DNA of 64,000 nucleotides from Apodemus sylvaticus (lineage: Eukaryota > Chordata > Mammalia > Rodentia > Muridae). Shown here piece after piece: positions 22,950-34,712 of this stretch; position 1 is the first letter of the stretch; each line of letters begins with the position of its first letter. The notes below the pieces were generated by a model. It made no database searches. It was not told where the DNA came from and worked only from the letters and a program-made list of their open reading frames with translations. Both the position numbers and the translations under genes were made by a program. The stretch is from NCBI RefSeq assembly GCF_947179515.1, contig NC_067495.1, forward strand, positions 90,792,423 to 90,856,422. The letters are read 5' to 3'.

Positions 22950-23330
22950 GTTTTAATTTTTTTTCACTATTTTTGAGGTTTTAATACATGTAAACGATGA
23001 AATATGATCCTCATTTCGATCCTTCATCTGCCACTATATTTTCCTCCAATATATTCTCCCTCCTGTCTTCAGGTCTTTTTTTATATAACCAAGTTCAGTT
23101 AGTGCCGTTCATGTTTGTGTATGGGTGTGGAGCCATTTACTAGAGCATGGGAAACCTATTAGTGGTCATACCCTCAATAAAGAACTAACTATTCTACCTC
23201 CTCCAGCAACTATCCACTGCCAATAGCTCCTTAGAATGAGATGGGGCCCGAGGATCATCTACTTAGCTGTCGGGATTCTGGCTGGCCAAGCCACACTTTT
23301 AAGGAAATATGTAAATCTGATAACTTGGGG
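22950..23330 (-). repeat. Lx-type L1 3' UTR fragment
   Basis: 'gtgtatgggtgtggagccat', 'agagcatgggaaacctatta' and 'ccactgccaatagctcctta' match rodent L1 3' UTR sequence. The T-rich start suggests minus orientation. Confidence 0.65.
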
Positions 23331-25238
23331 GGATATCAGAATAGTCTATTTCTTTGGTTAATCAGTCTGATTTCACCACTTAAGCATTGAAAGGGAACCA
23401 AGTAGCTTAGTGGATTTGGATCGGTCTTTGCAGTTGGGATCTCATTAGTTTCTTCCAAAAAGGATACAGATACCTTGAATAAGGTACTCAGACTCCCTTA
23501 TTTATTTGACTGGGGTTGAACTGGAGCCCAGATAGGGATATTTGATGGATAAAATCTCTAAAATATCTTGGAGAAGGTAGTTATGAGCTCTGGAATACAG
23601 AATCTCTTACAGAGGTAATTTAGATAGCCTTTATACAAAAGTAGCATATCCCCTCCCCCAATCCTGCTATAGTTAGGGCCAATCTGGAAGCATGTATGAA
23701 TTATCTGAATATGCCAAAATGTTAATTTCATATTTGCTATTTTAAAAGCAAACTAAGATTTTTAAGCTTTATACTCTTGTTTTACAGTTTAGTATGCCTT
23801 CTATTTTGGAACTAGATTTAGTGCTTAGCACCTTTAAATGCCAGCCTCACCATGATACAGATATGACTTGGGCCATTGTTAAAAGATGTTGGAGGAAGAA
23901 AATACAAACTTTGGAGGTTTAGAGTTGAATAATTATCTATACAGTCCCATTCCCATTCTCGCTGACCCTATCAGAAGCTGAGTATCTATTTGCAGCAGGT
24001 TAGTTGGGGAACCGACATAAAACTCTCAGACTAGTTTCCAGAGAGCAGATGCTAGCTGGTGAGCCCTGTTTATCAGGCCATGGCAGGTCTGCCAAGCAGA
24101 AAGATCCTGTGGAGAGGCTGTGGGCTGGAGGCTCGTGACTTAGCTGTTATGAGATGGTCCAAGGCTTCAGAACTGCCAGACAGGCACCTGCTCCCAGCAT
24201 TCAGATTAGCAGAGAAACCAAGCAAACAAACATTCCCATCAACCAGTATTTAACCTCCTGTTGCTCAGAGTTGAGCTTTCTTGATTCACTGGGGATGATG
24301 GGAAAAGTACAAAATCAGTAGGGCATGAGTCCTATGTAGGCTAATGCCAAACAGGTTAAAGTTCACTCCCTGAGAATTGCCAGCACAAATCATATTCAAC
24401 CTCACAATGTGATTAGGGGGTCACATTTCAACCACTCCATCATGACAATGAAGTTCATTGAAATTCTGCTTGCCTCCTTAAACAAACAGAGGCTTCAATT
24501 TTTACTCCAGGCTCTTGCCTGTCTCCATGTTAGACAAATATGAAAATCCAGTTCAGGATTTTACTTCCACTGCCGTGGACTGAAGTATTAACTCCAGAGT
24601 TGGCCCAGCCAGACAACTCATCCATACTTGAATCAAGGCATTCACTTGAAATAATAATAATAATTTAGTAGCAGGGGTTTTCACCACCAGCCAGCACAGG
24701 TAAATCCTGGATTAGTGGTCCTTGTCATTCCTAAATGGACTGCACACCTCCTGCTGCTGGGCCTTCATTAACAAATCTCAGAAGGAAAAAAAAAATTAAA
24801 GGAAATAAACAAGCCACTCACTGATCACCAAACTCCTCCTCCTCTGCTTCTCTTGCTTACTGGGATTCTCAGCTCATGCTGGGGGGCTTTGAGCAGTGTT
24901 TCCTCAGCGCCCTTTCAGACTGACAACATGCCCACTTCTTTTCAGCTCCTCTCTTTTCCACTCCTCTCTGCCTTCCAGCAGCACAATGTCATCATCTCCC
25001 ACAGATTTCTTTTTGCATGCTCTGTCTACAGATACAATTCATGTTAAAAAAAAAATAGAGCTCTTCCATCCCCTGCCTTTTGCCCTTCCCTCCCAACATG
25101 AGCAGCCCCCAATAACAATTCACACCATTATAGGCATGGAGATCAAGGCATGTGTGTTTCACAATGCCATAATCAGATTGAAAGAACTAACCAGCTCCAT
25201 TTCAAAAAGGATCCTGCAGAAGGAATTGACATAGGCAG
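23331..25238. other. Intergenic, no gene; candidate element at 24260-24820
   Basis: No gene recognised. The sub-block 24260-24820 is repeat-free with motif-like content and is described under findings. Confidence 0.45.
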
Positions 25239-25239
25239 G

Positions 25240-25340
25240 TGTGCAAGGAGTGCTGAGCTTGGTACCAGCAGTGTGACTTTGACAATTCCATGATAGTTCA
25301 CTGTACTTCTGTGTTCCCATCTGTTTAAAAACATATATAG
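25240..25340 (+). repeat. MIR SINE fragment
   Basis: 'gtaccagcagtgtgactttg' followed by 'ctgtgttcccatctgtttaa' fits MIR. The middle is degraded. Confidence 0.45.
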
Positions 25341-25539
25341 ACATATTGAAATGCTAGGTACCTACTCATTTTACAGTACACTTAATGATCAGTTTAGCCA
25401 ACAGAAAACTTCTACCAAAAGTATAATTGGCCCTGTAAATCTCCTTCGAAAAGCAGGAAGAGTCTTGGTTACAGAAGAAGACTGACAAGCTGTGCTTCTG
25501 TGATACAAGCTTGGCTGTCTTCTCACCCCATTCTTTCTC

Positions 25540-25805
25540 CACAAGTACTGTAGTCTGGATGTGTGTACTTCCCCCAAAATTATATTAAAACAGTTCCCCC
25601 ATGTGTGACAACGTTAACTAGCAAGGACTTTGGGAGATGATGAGAAAGCAGAGCTAACGCCTTTATGAATAGGATTAGTGTTGCTTTAGAGGGGACCCAA
25701 GGAACCCTGTTTATACATTCCACCCTTTGAGGATATGCTGATGAGAACAAGGCTCTCAGCAGACACCAAATGTGCTAGCACCCCCCAGAACCATGAGAAA
25801 TAGAG
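25540..25805 (+). repeat. Ancient LTR-like repeat (MaLR type?)
   Basis: 'ggactttgggagatgatgag', 'atgaataggattagtgttgc', 'cagacaccaaatgtgctagc' and 'agaaccatgagaaatag' follow the order of an old mammalian LTR-type repeat. The family is uncertain. Confidence 0.4.
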
Positions 25806-25869
25806 TAAGCTATCTAATTGCCGCAATCATTTTACCAAAGCTTTTAAAGTATGTATCTCTAGGTCTGAT

Positions 25870-26000
25870 TCTCTTTTTTTTCCTTTTTTTATATCTTTTA
25901 TTAGATATTTGCTCAATTTACATTTCAAATGTTAACCCCTTTCCACGTTACCCCAACAAAAGACCTCCTATCCCATGTGCCCTCCCCCTGTTCACCTCCA
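25870..26000 (-). repeat. L1 3' end, minus strand
   Basis: A T-rich start, then 'atttacatttcaaatgttaa', 'cccctttcc' and C-rich sequence: the reverse of the rodent L1 3' terminus. Confidence 0.8.
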
Positions 26001-26410
26001 CACCTGATTCTCTACTCAGCTCTACTCAGCTCTATTCTCATATATCCAATTCCCTGTTTATTGTGTATCTCATACACACGTAAATGTCCCACAGATATTT
26101 CACATGTAATTTATTTCAAATCACCTTCTCTTGCTCCTTAATTCATGAGAAGTACCATTAACTGTTGAATTATCATAGTAAGAAACATGGAGCTGCAGAT
26201 TTTCCTTATTTCCATCTCTATCTACTCTACTGTTATAACATAAGTTTCTGTCCTGTCCTCTCCATCCCCACTTCGTTCTTGAAGGCCATCATTTTTCACT
26301 TCTATTACTGCAGCAGTCTCCTAATGGCTAATATATCTTCAGTGTTGTTAATCACCCTTTGTACACTTGTCAGTGGGCTTTCCTCTACCAGCACTATGCC
26401 TGCCTTTATT
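26001..26410. other. Intergenic, no gene recognised
   Basis: Pyrimidine-rich; may be further diverged L1 near the left end. Nothing else recognised. Confidence 0.4.
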
Positions 26411-26414
26411 ACTA

Positions 26415-26550
26415 TAACTAAGTACCAACTAATGCCAGGCACTGAGCTAGGATCTCAATCTTATTTCACCCAAACAATAACCCATTGAGTTACATTGCTA
26501 TTAATATCACTATTTACAGAGGAGGGAGATAAATTTAACAGCTAGTTTCA
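26415..26550 (+). repeat. MIR SINE fragment
   Basis: 'atgccaggcactgagctagg', then 'caatcttatttcacccaaac', then 'actatttacagaggaggga'. Good MIR order. Confidence 0.65.
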
Positions 26551-26694
26551 ACTCAATTGCAAATCCACCAACTCGATAGGCTATGTCCTTCCCAATGTAT
26601 TACACTGCTTCCCTTTGTCTATTAGCACCTCTAAGATTCTTCATTGGAATTATTTGGTCTTTCTGTTCTTTCTAAACTACATCTTTAAATTTTT

Positions 26695-26870
26695 GTTTTT
26701 TGTTTTTTTTATGTTTTTGCATTGGTTTGGTAGTTTTGAGGCAGGGTGTCACATGTATCTCTGGCTAGTATAAAACTCAATGTATCAAATAGGCTGGCCT
26801 TGAACTCAGAGATCTGCCTGCCTCTGTCTCCCAGGGACTGGTCTTAAAGGAGTAGCTACTACCTCCATCT
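26695..26870 (-). repeat. B1-type SINE, minus strand
   Basis: 'gttttgaggcagggtgtcac', 'aggctggccttgaactcaga' and 'tctgcctgcctctgtctccc' are reverse B1. Confidence 0.9.
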
Positions 26871-27928
26871 CTACACTGTTTCGAACACAGGCAACATAAA
26901 TGCTGCAGTTCACTCCTACATCTCCAGAACTAAGCATAATGTCTATTGTCTTCTGCATAAGTACTAAATGACAATATTGATCAACTTAAATCCATCAATA
27001 AATATTCTCTAGGAGTTCACATATCTCTGTCTTTCTTATTTCATATTCTTACTAGGGTAATAGTTTACAAATCTTGACCAAGATGAGTTGTATTTTGTCT
27101 CTATAACTTGGGAGAAAAGTGTCAGACTTGTTTTGCTGACTCTTTCTCCATTTCTGCAGTGATAGTCCAAGATTATTTTCAAGTAGATGGATTTTCTTGC
27201 CTAGTAAAAGTCTAACTAAGTTCCAGCATACCAAGAATGTGACTGAGATTACTTGAGTCCTAGTAATCACTAAGGTGAAAGACTGACCAATGAACTAACC
27301 AATGTAAGACGCTACTCAGAGAAAACAAGACTCCCCAAATATTATACATTTTAACCAATAGAATTTGGCCTCAAGGCACCATTTCGTTTAATGATGCATG
27401 ACATGCTCTTGGCACTTGAACTCTAATAAGGACTGTACATGCGCTTGGCAGCAAACATTCTATCAAGGGGTTTTGACAGTTAGAAAGCAAACAAAAGGAC
27501 AATTTAAATGTAAAATCACATCTACTCAGGCTGTCACTCAAGTATCTACCAGCAATCTGACACCAAATCAATAGTATTATGGTTCATTGAAGTTGGATCA
27601 ATGACTTCACGAAGTTTCAGAGCAGCAGCAGCACAATAGCAAACTTCATGTCTCCTGTCTATTATTACAAAGGATGCAATCACTGTCTGGCATCTCTGAG
27701 TGCCGGAGCCTTAGCCAACTTCGGCCTGAAGACTCTGGGAATCATGGCATATGCCAGGTCATATTCTTTATATTTCTTCCTTCTGTCCTGTCTCCTCCTC
27801 CTTCAGGCACTAACTTGGGAAACATTTCACCCATCTCTACATAGGAGCCAGGATAACCCATCTTACAGAAGCTCTGTGAGGAACCATGGCCAGAGTGCAA
27901 GAGTCCAGAGAAAACACCATTTGGTTTT
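26871..27928. other. Intergenic, no gene recognised
   Basis: Nothing assigned. The 103-codon frame at 27648-27959 has a leucine-rich stretch but no other support, and it runs into a B1 fragment. Confidence 0.45.
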
Positions 27929-27929
27929 T

Positions 27930-28025
27930 CACGTTTTGAGACCCAGTCTTGCTCTATAGCTTTGACTTGCCTGAAATCCCCTATGGAGACCATGTAGTCT
28001 TTAACTCCCAGAGATGTGCCAACAC
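27930..28025 (-). repeat. B1-type SINE fragment, minus strand
   Basis: 'gttttgagacccagtcttgc' plus 'tctatagctttgacttgcct'. Truncated and diverged. Confidence 0.6.
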
Positions 28026-28419
28026 TGCTTCACATTTGGGGACTCTCAAGTGTTTCTCAGTCCCATAAATAGTTATGATTTTAATTTTTCTTGACCCTGT
28101 GACCAACTGATAGGCTTATCATTTCAACAGATAGAGGGTATACCTGAAGCAGCCACTTTCCATTCCCTCATGACCCCCAAAGTTTATACATTCATGTCAC
28201 TTTTCAGACATTTTTACAGCAGAATTTGGGTTTGTTTTTTTTTTTTTTTACCTCATAAGGACTAAACAAATTTAATATCCCAAGAAAGCTAAATGATGAA
28301 AAAGGATCATTTTCAAATGCCCTGCCCCCTGCCAGTAGCCTGGAAAAAGGTACCCAGGAGTCTAATAAAGTTGAAAACCATCGAGTCACAAGCCAGAGCA
28401 GCATTAGATGGGTGCCTCA

Positions 28420-28690
28420 GACAGGGGATCCATTGATTTCAAGGCTCAAATGAATTTCTCCCCCGTGCCAGAGCACCTATTGCACTCACCAACCTAGCCA
28501 AAGGCCTGCGCATCAATGAGATGAGGATGAATTATTGAAAAGCTTCTGTATAAAATGCTGCACTCTGCCATTTCCTACAAATCAAATTATCGAGGGAGAT
28601 ATTTGATTGTAAACATATTTAGAAAATGATTTCATTGTCGTTAGGTTGGTTTTGCTTGCTGCCTTCCCCTCTTTAAATTTCGTTTGCATT
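28420..28690. promoter_or_regulatory. Candidate conserved non-coding element
   Basis: Repeat-free and moderately CpG-retaining, with motif-like strings (AAATTATCGAGG, TCATTGTCGTTAGG, TTAAATTTCGTTTGC). No ORF. Only composition and absence of repeats support the call. Confidence 0.25.
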
Positions 28691-28714
28691 CAAGTGCTAC
28701 AAAGTTAAAAAGGT

Positions 28715-28724
28715 CACACATACA

Positions 28725-28756
<32 letters not shown>

Positions 28757-28758
28757 TC
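28715..28758. repeat. (CA)n microsatellite with CATA interruptions
   Basis: Two interrupted CA/CATA stretches and about eleven further CA units. Confidence 0.95.
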
Positions 28759-29594
28759 CAAGCACACACATGCACCATTCCCAAACAGGAGCTTGCACAC
28801 TAGCTATAAAAGCAAAGAAATTCAATCAGCAAAAATGAAAACCTATTATAAGCAATAGAAAATCCTTTAAATCATACCTAACATCCTTAAAACAGAATTG
28901 CCTCCTCCTTACCCAGGCCACTAACACACAGTGATTCTGAAAACAGATGAACTTTTTGTCTGTTTGTTTCTTTGTTTTTTTTTTTTAACATGAAGAGACC
29001 TAAATTCTATTTATAGTTCCCAAACTGCAGACCTAACATTTTTAAACAGGTTCCCCTGTTACTGCAAGAAAGTTCTCAGTTTCAGTCCCAGCACTTCTCA
29101 GAGATGGACATGTGGCTCCTCCCTGCTGTATGATCTACCTACAGGCACAAAAGCGCTCTCAGCTAAGGCTGAGCAGCTTCTGTTTCTTGCTGCCTTGGGC
29201 AGAATAGTCATCAGAAAATGAGGCATCAGATGACCTAAAGGCCAAAGTGCTTCTATTGAGAGACTTGTTTAATGGCATTCAACTGGGATGCCATTGTCTA
29301 AAGGAGCCTCTCAGCAATGCCTTTGGCTCTAAGCACTTAAAAAACAAAGAAAGGATGTGGACTTGCCTGCTGAGAAATTGGTATCAAGGAGAAGACTCTA
29401 GTAGGAAGAGTGAAAGGAACATTAATTCAATAACCATTCTTTATTTTCAATTACATATTTAGTGCTTGCTATATAGCAGACACTGAACCTATCACAGAGC
29501 TATGAAGTCCCATCATCAGATTTCCATAGACCTCAGACTCAATGTCCCCTTTGTAGAATAATAGTAAAGCACTTGTGAGTTGTTGCTATATCTT
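28759..29594. other. Intergenic, no gene recognised
   Basis: T run near 28976-28987. A short MIR-like scrap ('tagtgcttgctatatagcag') near 29460. Confidence 0.45.
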
Positions 29595-29925
29595 GGAATT
29601 TGATCTATTGGAAGGCTCGGTGGTTAAATTACCTGCTGGGCAAGCAAGAGGACCTGACATCAGATCCCCAGCACCAATGTAAAACTCTGGGCATAGTAAT
29701 AAGTTTCCATAATGCCAGAACGTGGGTAGGGTAGGGTGGGTGGAGCCTGCAGAGACAAACAGATCCCAGGGTCTTACTGCCCTGCTAGTCCAGCTGAAAT
29801 AGCCAACTATAGGTTCAGTAACAGACTGTCTCACAAAGTGAGGCAGATTGCTGTGGAGGAATTGATCTCTGACTGGCCTATATACATGCATACATACATA
29901 TGGATGCCACACATATAATCAAGCC
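29595..29925 (+). repeat. B4-type SINE (composite ID/B1)
   Basis: A tRNA-like head ('gctcggtggttaaattacct', 'cctgacatcagatccccagc'), a B1-like middle ('aacagatcccagggtcttac') and a tail of CATA units. Diverged. Confidence 0.65.
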
Positions 29926-30267
29926 TACACTGAGAAATTAATACAAAATAAACAATTACAATTTTAAATGAACCTTTATACAAATTAATTGTCATCTGCA
30001 TTGGTACATACTTATTGACTGTTCAGTCTGTCCAAAAATTTTAACCAAGCACAATGACCAATTAGAATTGGGATAAGACAGGGACCAAAAGCAGGACAAA
30101 TTACACTTTTTCCAAGTCATGTAACTAAGATGACAATGAGGGTATTAGAAGACCAAAACAGACATGAAGCCCATTGTTGTTCACCAAGGTGTTTTAATTA
30201 CAATTAAGTATTACTACATGATATATCAAGTGTAGTTATTAATTTCCCTTTTTAAAACAGTTGTATT
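29926..30267. other. Intergenic, no gene recognised
   Basis: AT-rich; nothing recognised. Confidence 0.5.
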
Positions 30268-30452
30268 GGGCTGGAGAGATGGCTCAGAGGTTAAGAGCAC
30301 TGACTGCTCTTCCAAAGGTCCTGAGTTCAAATCCCAGAAACCACATGGAGGCTCACAACCATCTGTAATGAGATCTGATGCCCTCTTCTGGTGTGTCTGA
30401 AGACTGCTACAGTGTACTTACATATAATAAATAAATAAATCTTTAAAAAAAT
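30268..30452 (+). repeat. B2 SINE, near full length
   Basis: tRNA-derived head with Pol III box-like segments ('gagatggctcagaggttaag', 'ggtcctgagttcaaatccca'), then 'tgccctcttctggtgtgtct', then an A-rich AATAAATAAAT tail. The best preserved SINE in the window and so fairly young. Confidence 0.97.
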
Positions 30453-30524
30453 AGTTGTCTCTCTTCATGCACTCAATTCAGTACTGAGCAATAGTGGAAA
30501 GTAGAAATAATGGCTTATTTGATA

Positions 30525-30645
30525 ATAACAATTAATTGAGGACCTATGGTATGTCAGGTTCTGTGCTAAGTAAGTATTTTTTTATAGCTTTTCAATTGAA
30601 CTCTCACAAGAACACTGCATCTCAAATGGTCTGGTATATAATAAT
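30525..30645 (+). repeat. MIR SINE fragment
   Basis: 'tatgtcaggttctgtgctaa', then 'caattgaactctcacaagaa', in MIR order. Confidence 0.55.
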
Positions 30646-30837
30646 TTACAGAAGTCATTTTATATACAGGAAGTGCTATTATCTAATAGCTAATAGCTAA
30701 CAATGCCTTATATGAAACTTGAACAACTTGCAGATAAGTACAACCTTAGGAAGCATTACTATTTTGTATTGTTTATCCTAATTGTTTTCACATTCTTGGT
30801 AATTGTATCAAGTGTGAGTACCTATTAAAGTTCCACA

Positions 30838-31050
30838 AGGGTGTGGAGAGATAATTCAATGGTTAAGAGTCCTTGCTGCTCTGGCAGATTAGGTCTTGCT
30901 TCCCATATCCGTATAGCAGTTCATCACTTTCCAAAACTCCAATTCCACGGTATCTGCCACCCCTTTCTGGTCACCAGGAACACCTGATATGCACACAGTG
31001 CTTGCACATGCATGCAGGCAAAACATTTATACATATTAAATAAAATAATA
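30838..31050 (+). repeat. B3-type SINE
   Basis: 'gtggagagataattcaatgg', 'ttgctgctctggcag' and 'gcatgcaggcaaaacattta' match B3. Confidence 0.85.
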
Positions 31051-31059
31051 CCAATATTT

Positions 31060-31315
31060 AGAATCGGAGAGATGGTGGCTCAGCAGTTAAGAAGAATTGC
31101 TGTTTTGTCAGAGAACTTGAGATCACTCCCCAGCACCCAGGTGGCAGCTCATAAATAAGTCAGTAACTTCAGTGCCAGGGGATCAAATGGCTTCTTCTGG
31201 CTTCCATGAACACTGCATGCACATGCGGCACATGCATACACACATGCAAGCAAACACTAACATGCACAAATAATACACACATAAAATAAAAATTAAATTA
31301 AATTAAAAAATATTT
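31060..31315 (+). repeat. B3-type SINE
   Basis: 'ggagagatggtggctcagca', 'ggcttcttctggcttccatg' and a CA-rich then AAATTAAATT tail. Confidence 0.85.
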
Positions 31316-31325
31316 AAAAGGGGGA

Positions 31326-31495
31326 ATCTGGAGAGATGGCTTAGTAGTTAAAAATGCTAGCTTCTCTCCCAGAAGACCCAGGTTCAACCCTGAGCATCCA
31401 TATAGCAACTCACAATGGTCTGTAAGTCCAGCTCCAGAGGATCTGATATCCTCACAGTAATGCACATGGAATAAAAATAGATAAAGGAAAAAACA
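31326..31495 (+). repeat. B2/B3-type SINE
   Basis: 'ctggagagatggcttagtag', 'gacccaggttcaaccctgag' and 'ccagctccagaggatctgat'. The tail is degraded. Confidence 0.8.
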
Positions 31496-31539
31496 TGAAA
31501 AAGTACTAAATGGTATGACTTGTCATGCACCATTGATCT

Positions 31540-31690
31540 TATATAACAGCACCCTGTGAGGTATTACTATACCTATTTCACAAGGATAAACTGTGAAGCA
31601 TAACTGATGAAATAACTTGTCCCAAAGGTAGTGAAAGACAGAGTCAGTACTCAAAATCATCTGACTAGTTCCAGAGTTCTTTCCAATACC
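31540..31690 (+). repeat. MIR SINE fragment
   Basis: 'caccctgtgaggtattacta', 'cctatttcacaaggataaac' and 'aacttgtcccaaaggtagtg' follow MIR closely. Confidence 0.75.
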
Positions 31691-31732
31691 TTTATTTCAA
31701 GGTCACTAATTTTTGACTTTCCATTCTGGTTG

Positions 31733-33850
31733 GAAAAACAAATAGCCATCTTGACAAAAGCAATCTACAGATTCAATGCAATCCCCATCAAAATCCCAAC
31801 TCAATTCTTCATAGAGTTAGAAAGAGCAATTCTCAAATTCATCTGGAATAACAAAACACTCAGGATAGCTAAAACTATTCTCAACAGTAAAAGAACTTCT
31901 GGGGGAATCAGTATCCTGGACCTCAAACAGTACTACAGAGCAATGGTGATAAAAATTTGCATTGTATTTGTATAGAAACAGGCAAGAAAATCAATGGAAC
32001 CGAATTAAAGACCCAAAAATGAACCCACACACCTTTGGTCACTTGAAATTTGACAAAGGAGCTAAAACCATCCAGTGGAAAAAAAGATAGCCTTTTCAAC
32101 AAATGGTGCTGGTTCAATAGGAGGTCAGCATGCAAAAGAATGTGAATTGATCCATTCTTATCTCCTTGTACTAAGCTCAACTCCAAGTGGATCAAGGACC
32201 TCCACCACATAAAACCAGACACACTGAAACTAAGAGAAAAGAAACTGGAGAAGAGCCTCGAGCACATGGACACAGGGGAAAATTTCCTGAACAGAACACC
32301 ATCAGCTTATGCTCTGAGATCATGAATTGACAAATGGAACCTCATTAAATTGCAAAGATTTTGTAAGGCAAAGGACACTGTCAATAGGACAAAATGGCAA
32401 CCAACAGATTTGGGGAAAGATCTTTAGGAATCCTACATCTAATAGGGGGCCAATATCTAATGTATACAAAGAACTCAAGAAATTGGACTCCAGAGAGTCA
32501 AATAACCCTATTAAAAGATGGGGTACAGAGCTAAACAGGGAATTCTCAACTGAAGAAACTTAATGGCTCTGAAGCACCTAAAGACATGTTCAGCATCCTT
32601 AGTTATCAGGGAAATGCAAATCAAGACAACACTGAAATTCCACCTCACACCAGTCAGAATGGCTAAGATGAAAAACACAGGGGACAGCAGTTGCTGGAGA
32701 GGATGTGGGGGGAAAGGAACACTCCTCCACTGCTGTTCGGATTGCAAGCTGGTACAGCCACTCTGGAAATCAGTTTGGAGATTCCTCAGAAAATTGGACA
32801 TAGATCTGAGGACCCAGCTATACCACTCCTGGGCATATACCCAGAAGATGCTCCAACATATAGCAAGGACACATGTTCCACTATGTTTATAACAGCCTTA
32901 TTTATAATAGCCAGAAGCTGGAAATAACTCAGATGTGCTTCAACATAGGGATGAATACAGAAAATGTGGTACATTTATACAATGGAGTACTACTCAGCTA
33001 TTACAAACAATGAATTCATGAAATTTTTAGGCAAATGGATGGAACTAGAAAATATCCTGAGTGAGGTAACCTAGTCACAAAACAACACACATGGTATGCA
33101 CTCACTGATAAGTGGAAATTAGCCCAAAAGCTCAGAATACCCATGACACAACTCACAGACCATATGAAGCTCAAGAAGAAGGAAGACCAAAGTATGGGTG
33201 TTTTACTCCTTCTTAGAAAGGGGAACAAAATACTCATGGGATCTAATATGGAGACAATGTGTGGAGCAGAGACTGAAGGAAAGGCAATCCAAAGACTGCC
33301 CCAACTGGGGATCCATCCCATATACAGTTACCAAACCCAGACACTATTGTGGATGCCAAGAAGTGCTTGCTGACAGAAGCTTGCTATAGCTGTCTCCTGA
33401 GAGGCTCTACCAGAGCCTCTTAAGTACAGAGGTGGATGCTCACAGCCAACCATTGGACTGAGCACAGGGTCCCCAATGGAGGAGTTAAGAGAAAGGACTG
33501 AAGGAACTGAAGGAGTTTGCAGCCCCATAGGAGGAACAACAATATGAACTTACCAGTATTCCCAGAGCTCCCAGGGACTAAATCATCAACCAGAGTTCAC
33601 CTGGAGGGACCCATGGCTCCAGCTGCATATGTAGCAGATGGCCTTATTGGACATCAGTGGGAGGAGAGGCCCTTGGTCTTATGAAGGCTGGATACCCCAG
33701 TTTAGGGGAATGCCAGGGCAGGGAGGCAGGAGTGGGTGGAAAGTTGGGGGAACAACCCTCCTAGATGCAGGGAGAGGGAGGTTGGGATAGGGGGTTTGTG
33801 AAAGGGAAACTGGGGAAGAGGATAACACTTGAAATATAAATAAATAAAAT
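31733..33850 (+). mobile_element. 5'-truncated L1: ORF2 C-terminal part plus 3' UTR and A-rich tail
   Basis: Begins inside L1 ORF2 ('tgacaaaagcaatctacaga', 'gggggaatcagtatcctgga'), runs through the ORF2 C-terminal region (up to about 33180) and the 3' UTR ('caggagtgggtggaaagttg'), and ends at 'gaaatataaataaataaaat'. The ORF2 frame is broken into short pieces, so no active enzyme is encoded. There is no ORF1, endonuclease or reverse-transcriptase core in the window. Confidence 0.93.
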
Positions 33851-33854
33851 ATTC

Positions 33855-34712
33855 TTAGGCAAATGGATGGAACTAGAAAGTGTCATCCTGAGCGAGGTAT
33901 CCCAACCACAAAAGAAAGCACATGGTATGCACTCACTAATAAACGGATGCTAGTTCAAAAGCTCAAAATAAACAAGTTGCAATTCACCCAGCACAGGAAG
34001 CTCCAGAAGAATGACTTAAGAGAGGGAGCTATGGTTCCTCTGAGAAACGGAACAAAATGCTCACAGGAGCAACAAGGGAGGCAATGTGTGGAGCAGAGTC
34101 TGAAGTAAAGGCCACCCAGCGAGTGCCCTACCTGGGGATTCATCCTATAAATAGTCAGCAAACCCTGACAGTACAATGAGAAGCATGTACCAAAAGGAGC
34201 CTGCCATGGCTGTCTCCAGAGGGGCCCTGCCAGAGTCTTACAAATTCAGAAGCAGAAACTAGCAACCAAGCTTGGACTGAGCTTGGGGTCCGCAACCGAG
34301 GATCTGGAGGGTGGTCCGGAGGAGCTGAAGGGGTATAGAGCCCCATGGGAAAAACAATGACTTCGGACACCCAGACACTTCAAGACTCCCAGAGACTGAA
34401 TCATCAACCAAGGGGTACACATGGTTCCAGCCCAAAATGTGGCAGAGGAATGCCTTGTTGGGCATCAGTGGGAGGAGAGGTCTTTGGTCAGGTGAAGGCT
34501 CAATAGAGGCCACACAAAGGAAAACAGATGGGGGGAAGTTGGGGAGAGGTGGGACTGTGTTGGGTAGAGGGGCATATACATGGAGGCAGGGGGAGGGAGG
34601 AGAGGGAGGGAATCATTGGGGAGGGGGGCTTTTGGGAGGGGGAAATTGGGAAAGGTTTTACCATTGGCAATGTAAATGAAGTTACTCAATAAAAAAATTA
34701 AAAAATTTAAAA
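33855..34712 (+). mobile_element. Second 5'-truncated L1 3' end, directly abutting the first
   Basis: Restarts at the ORF2-end sequence 'ggcaaatggatggaactaga', which already occurs in the first copy near 33031, and ends in a different 3' terminus ('ggttttaccattggcaatgt' plus A-rich tail). The different 3' UTR shows a separate L1 subfamily rather than a simple duplication. Confidence 0.9.

Noticed and set aside
27648..27959. 103-codon frame with a leucine-rich stretch that might be a signal peptide
   Set aside because: It runs into a reverse B1 fragment, lacks any supporting context and matches nothing I know.
28715..28758. CRISPR-like or other structured array among the tandem repeats
   Set aside because: Units are 2-4 bases without spacers, and the genome is mammalian.
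30268..30340. tRNA gene
   Set aside because: Pol III box-like segments here belong to a B2 SINE, with its B2 body and A-rich tail. There is no tRNA cloverleaf gene.
31631..32927. Several 60-115-codon frames resembling reverse-transcriptase C-terminal sequence
   Set aside because: They are broken pieces of L1 ORF2, already covered by the L1 feature. No intact enzyme.
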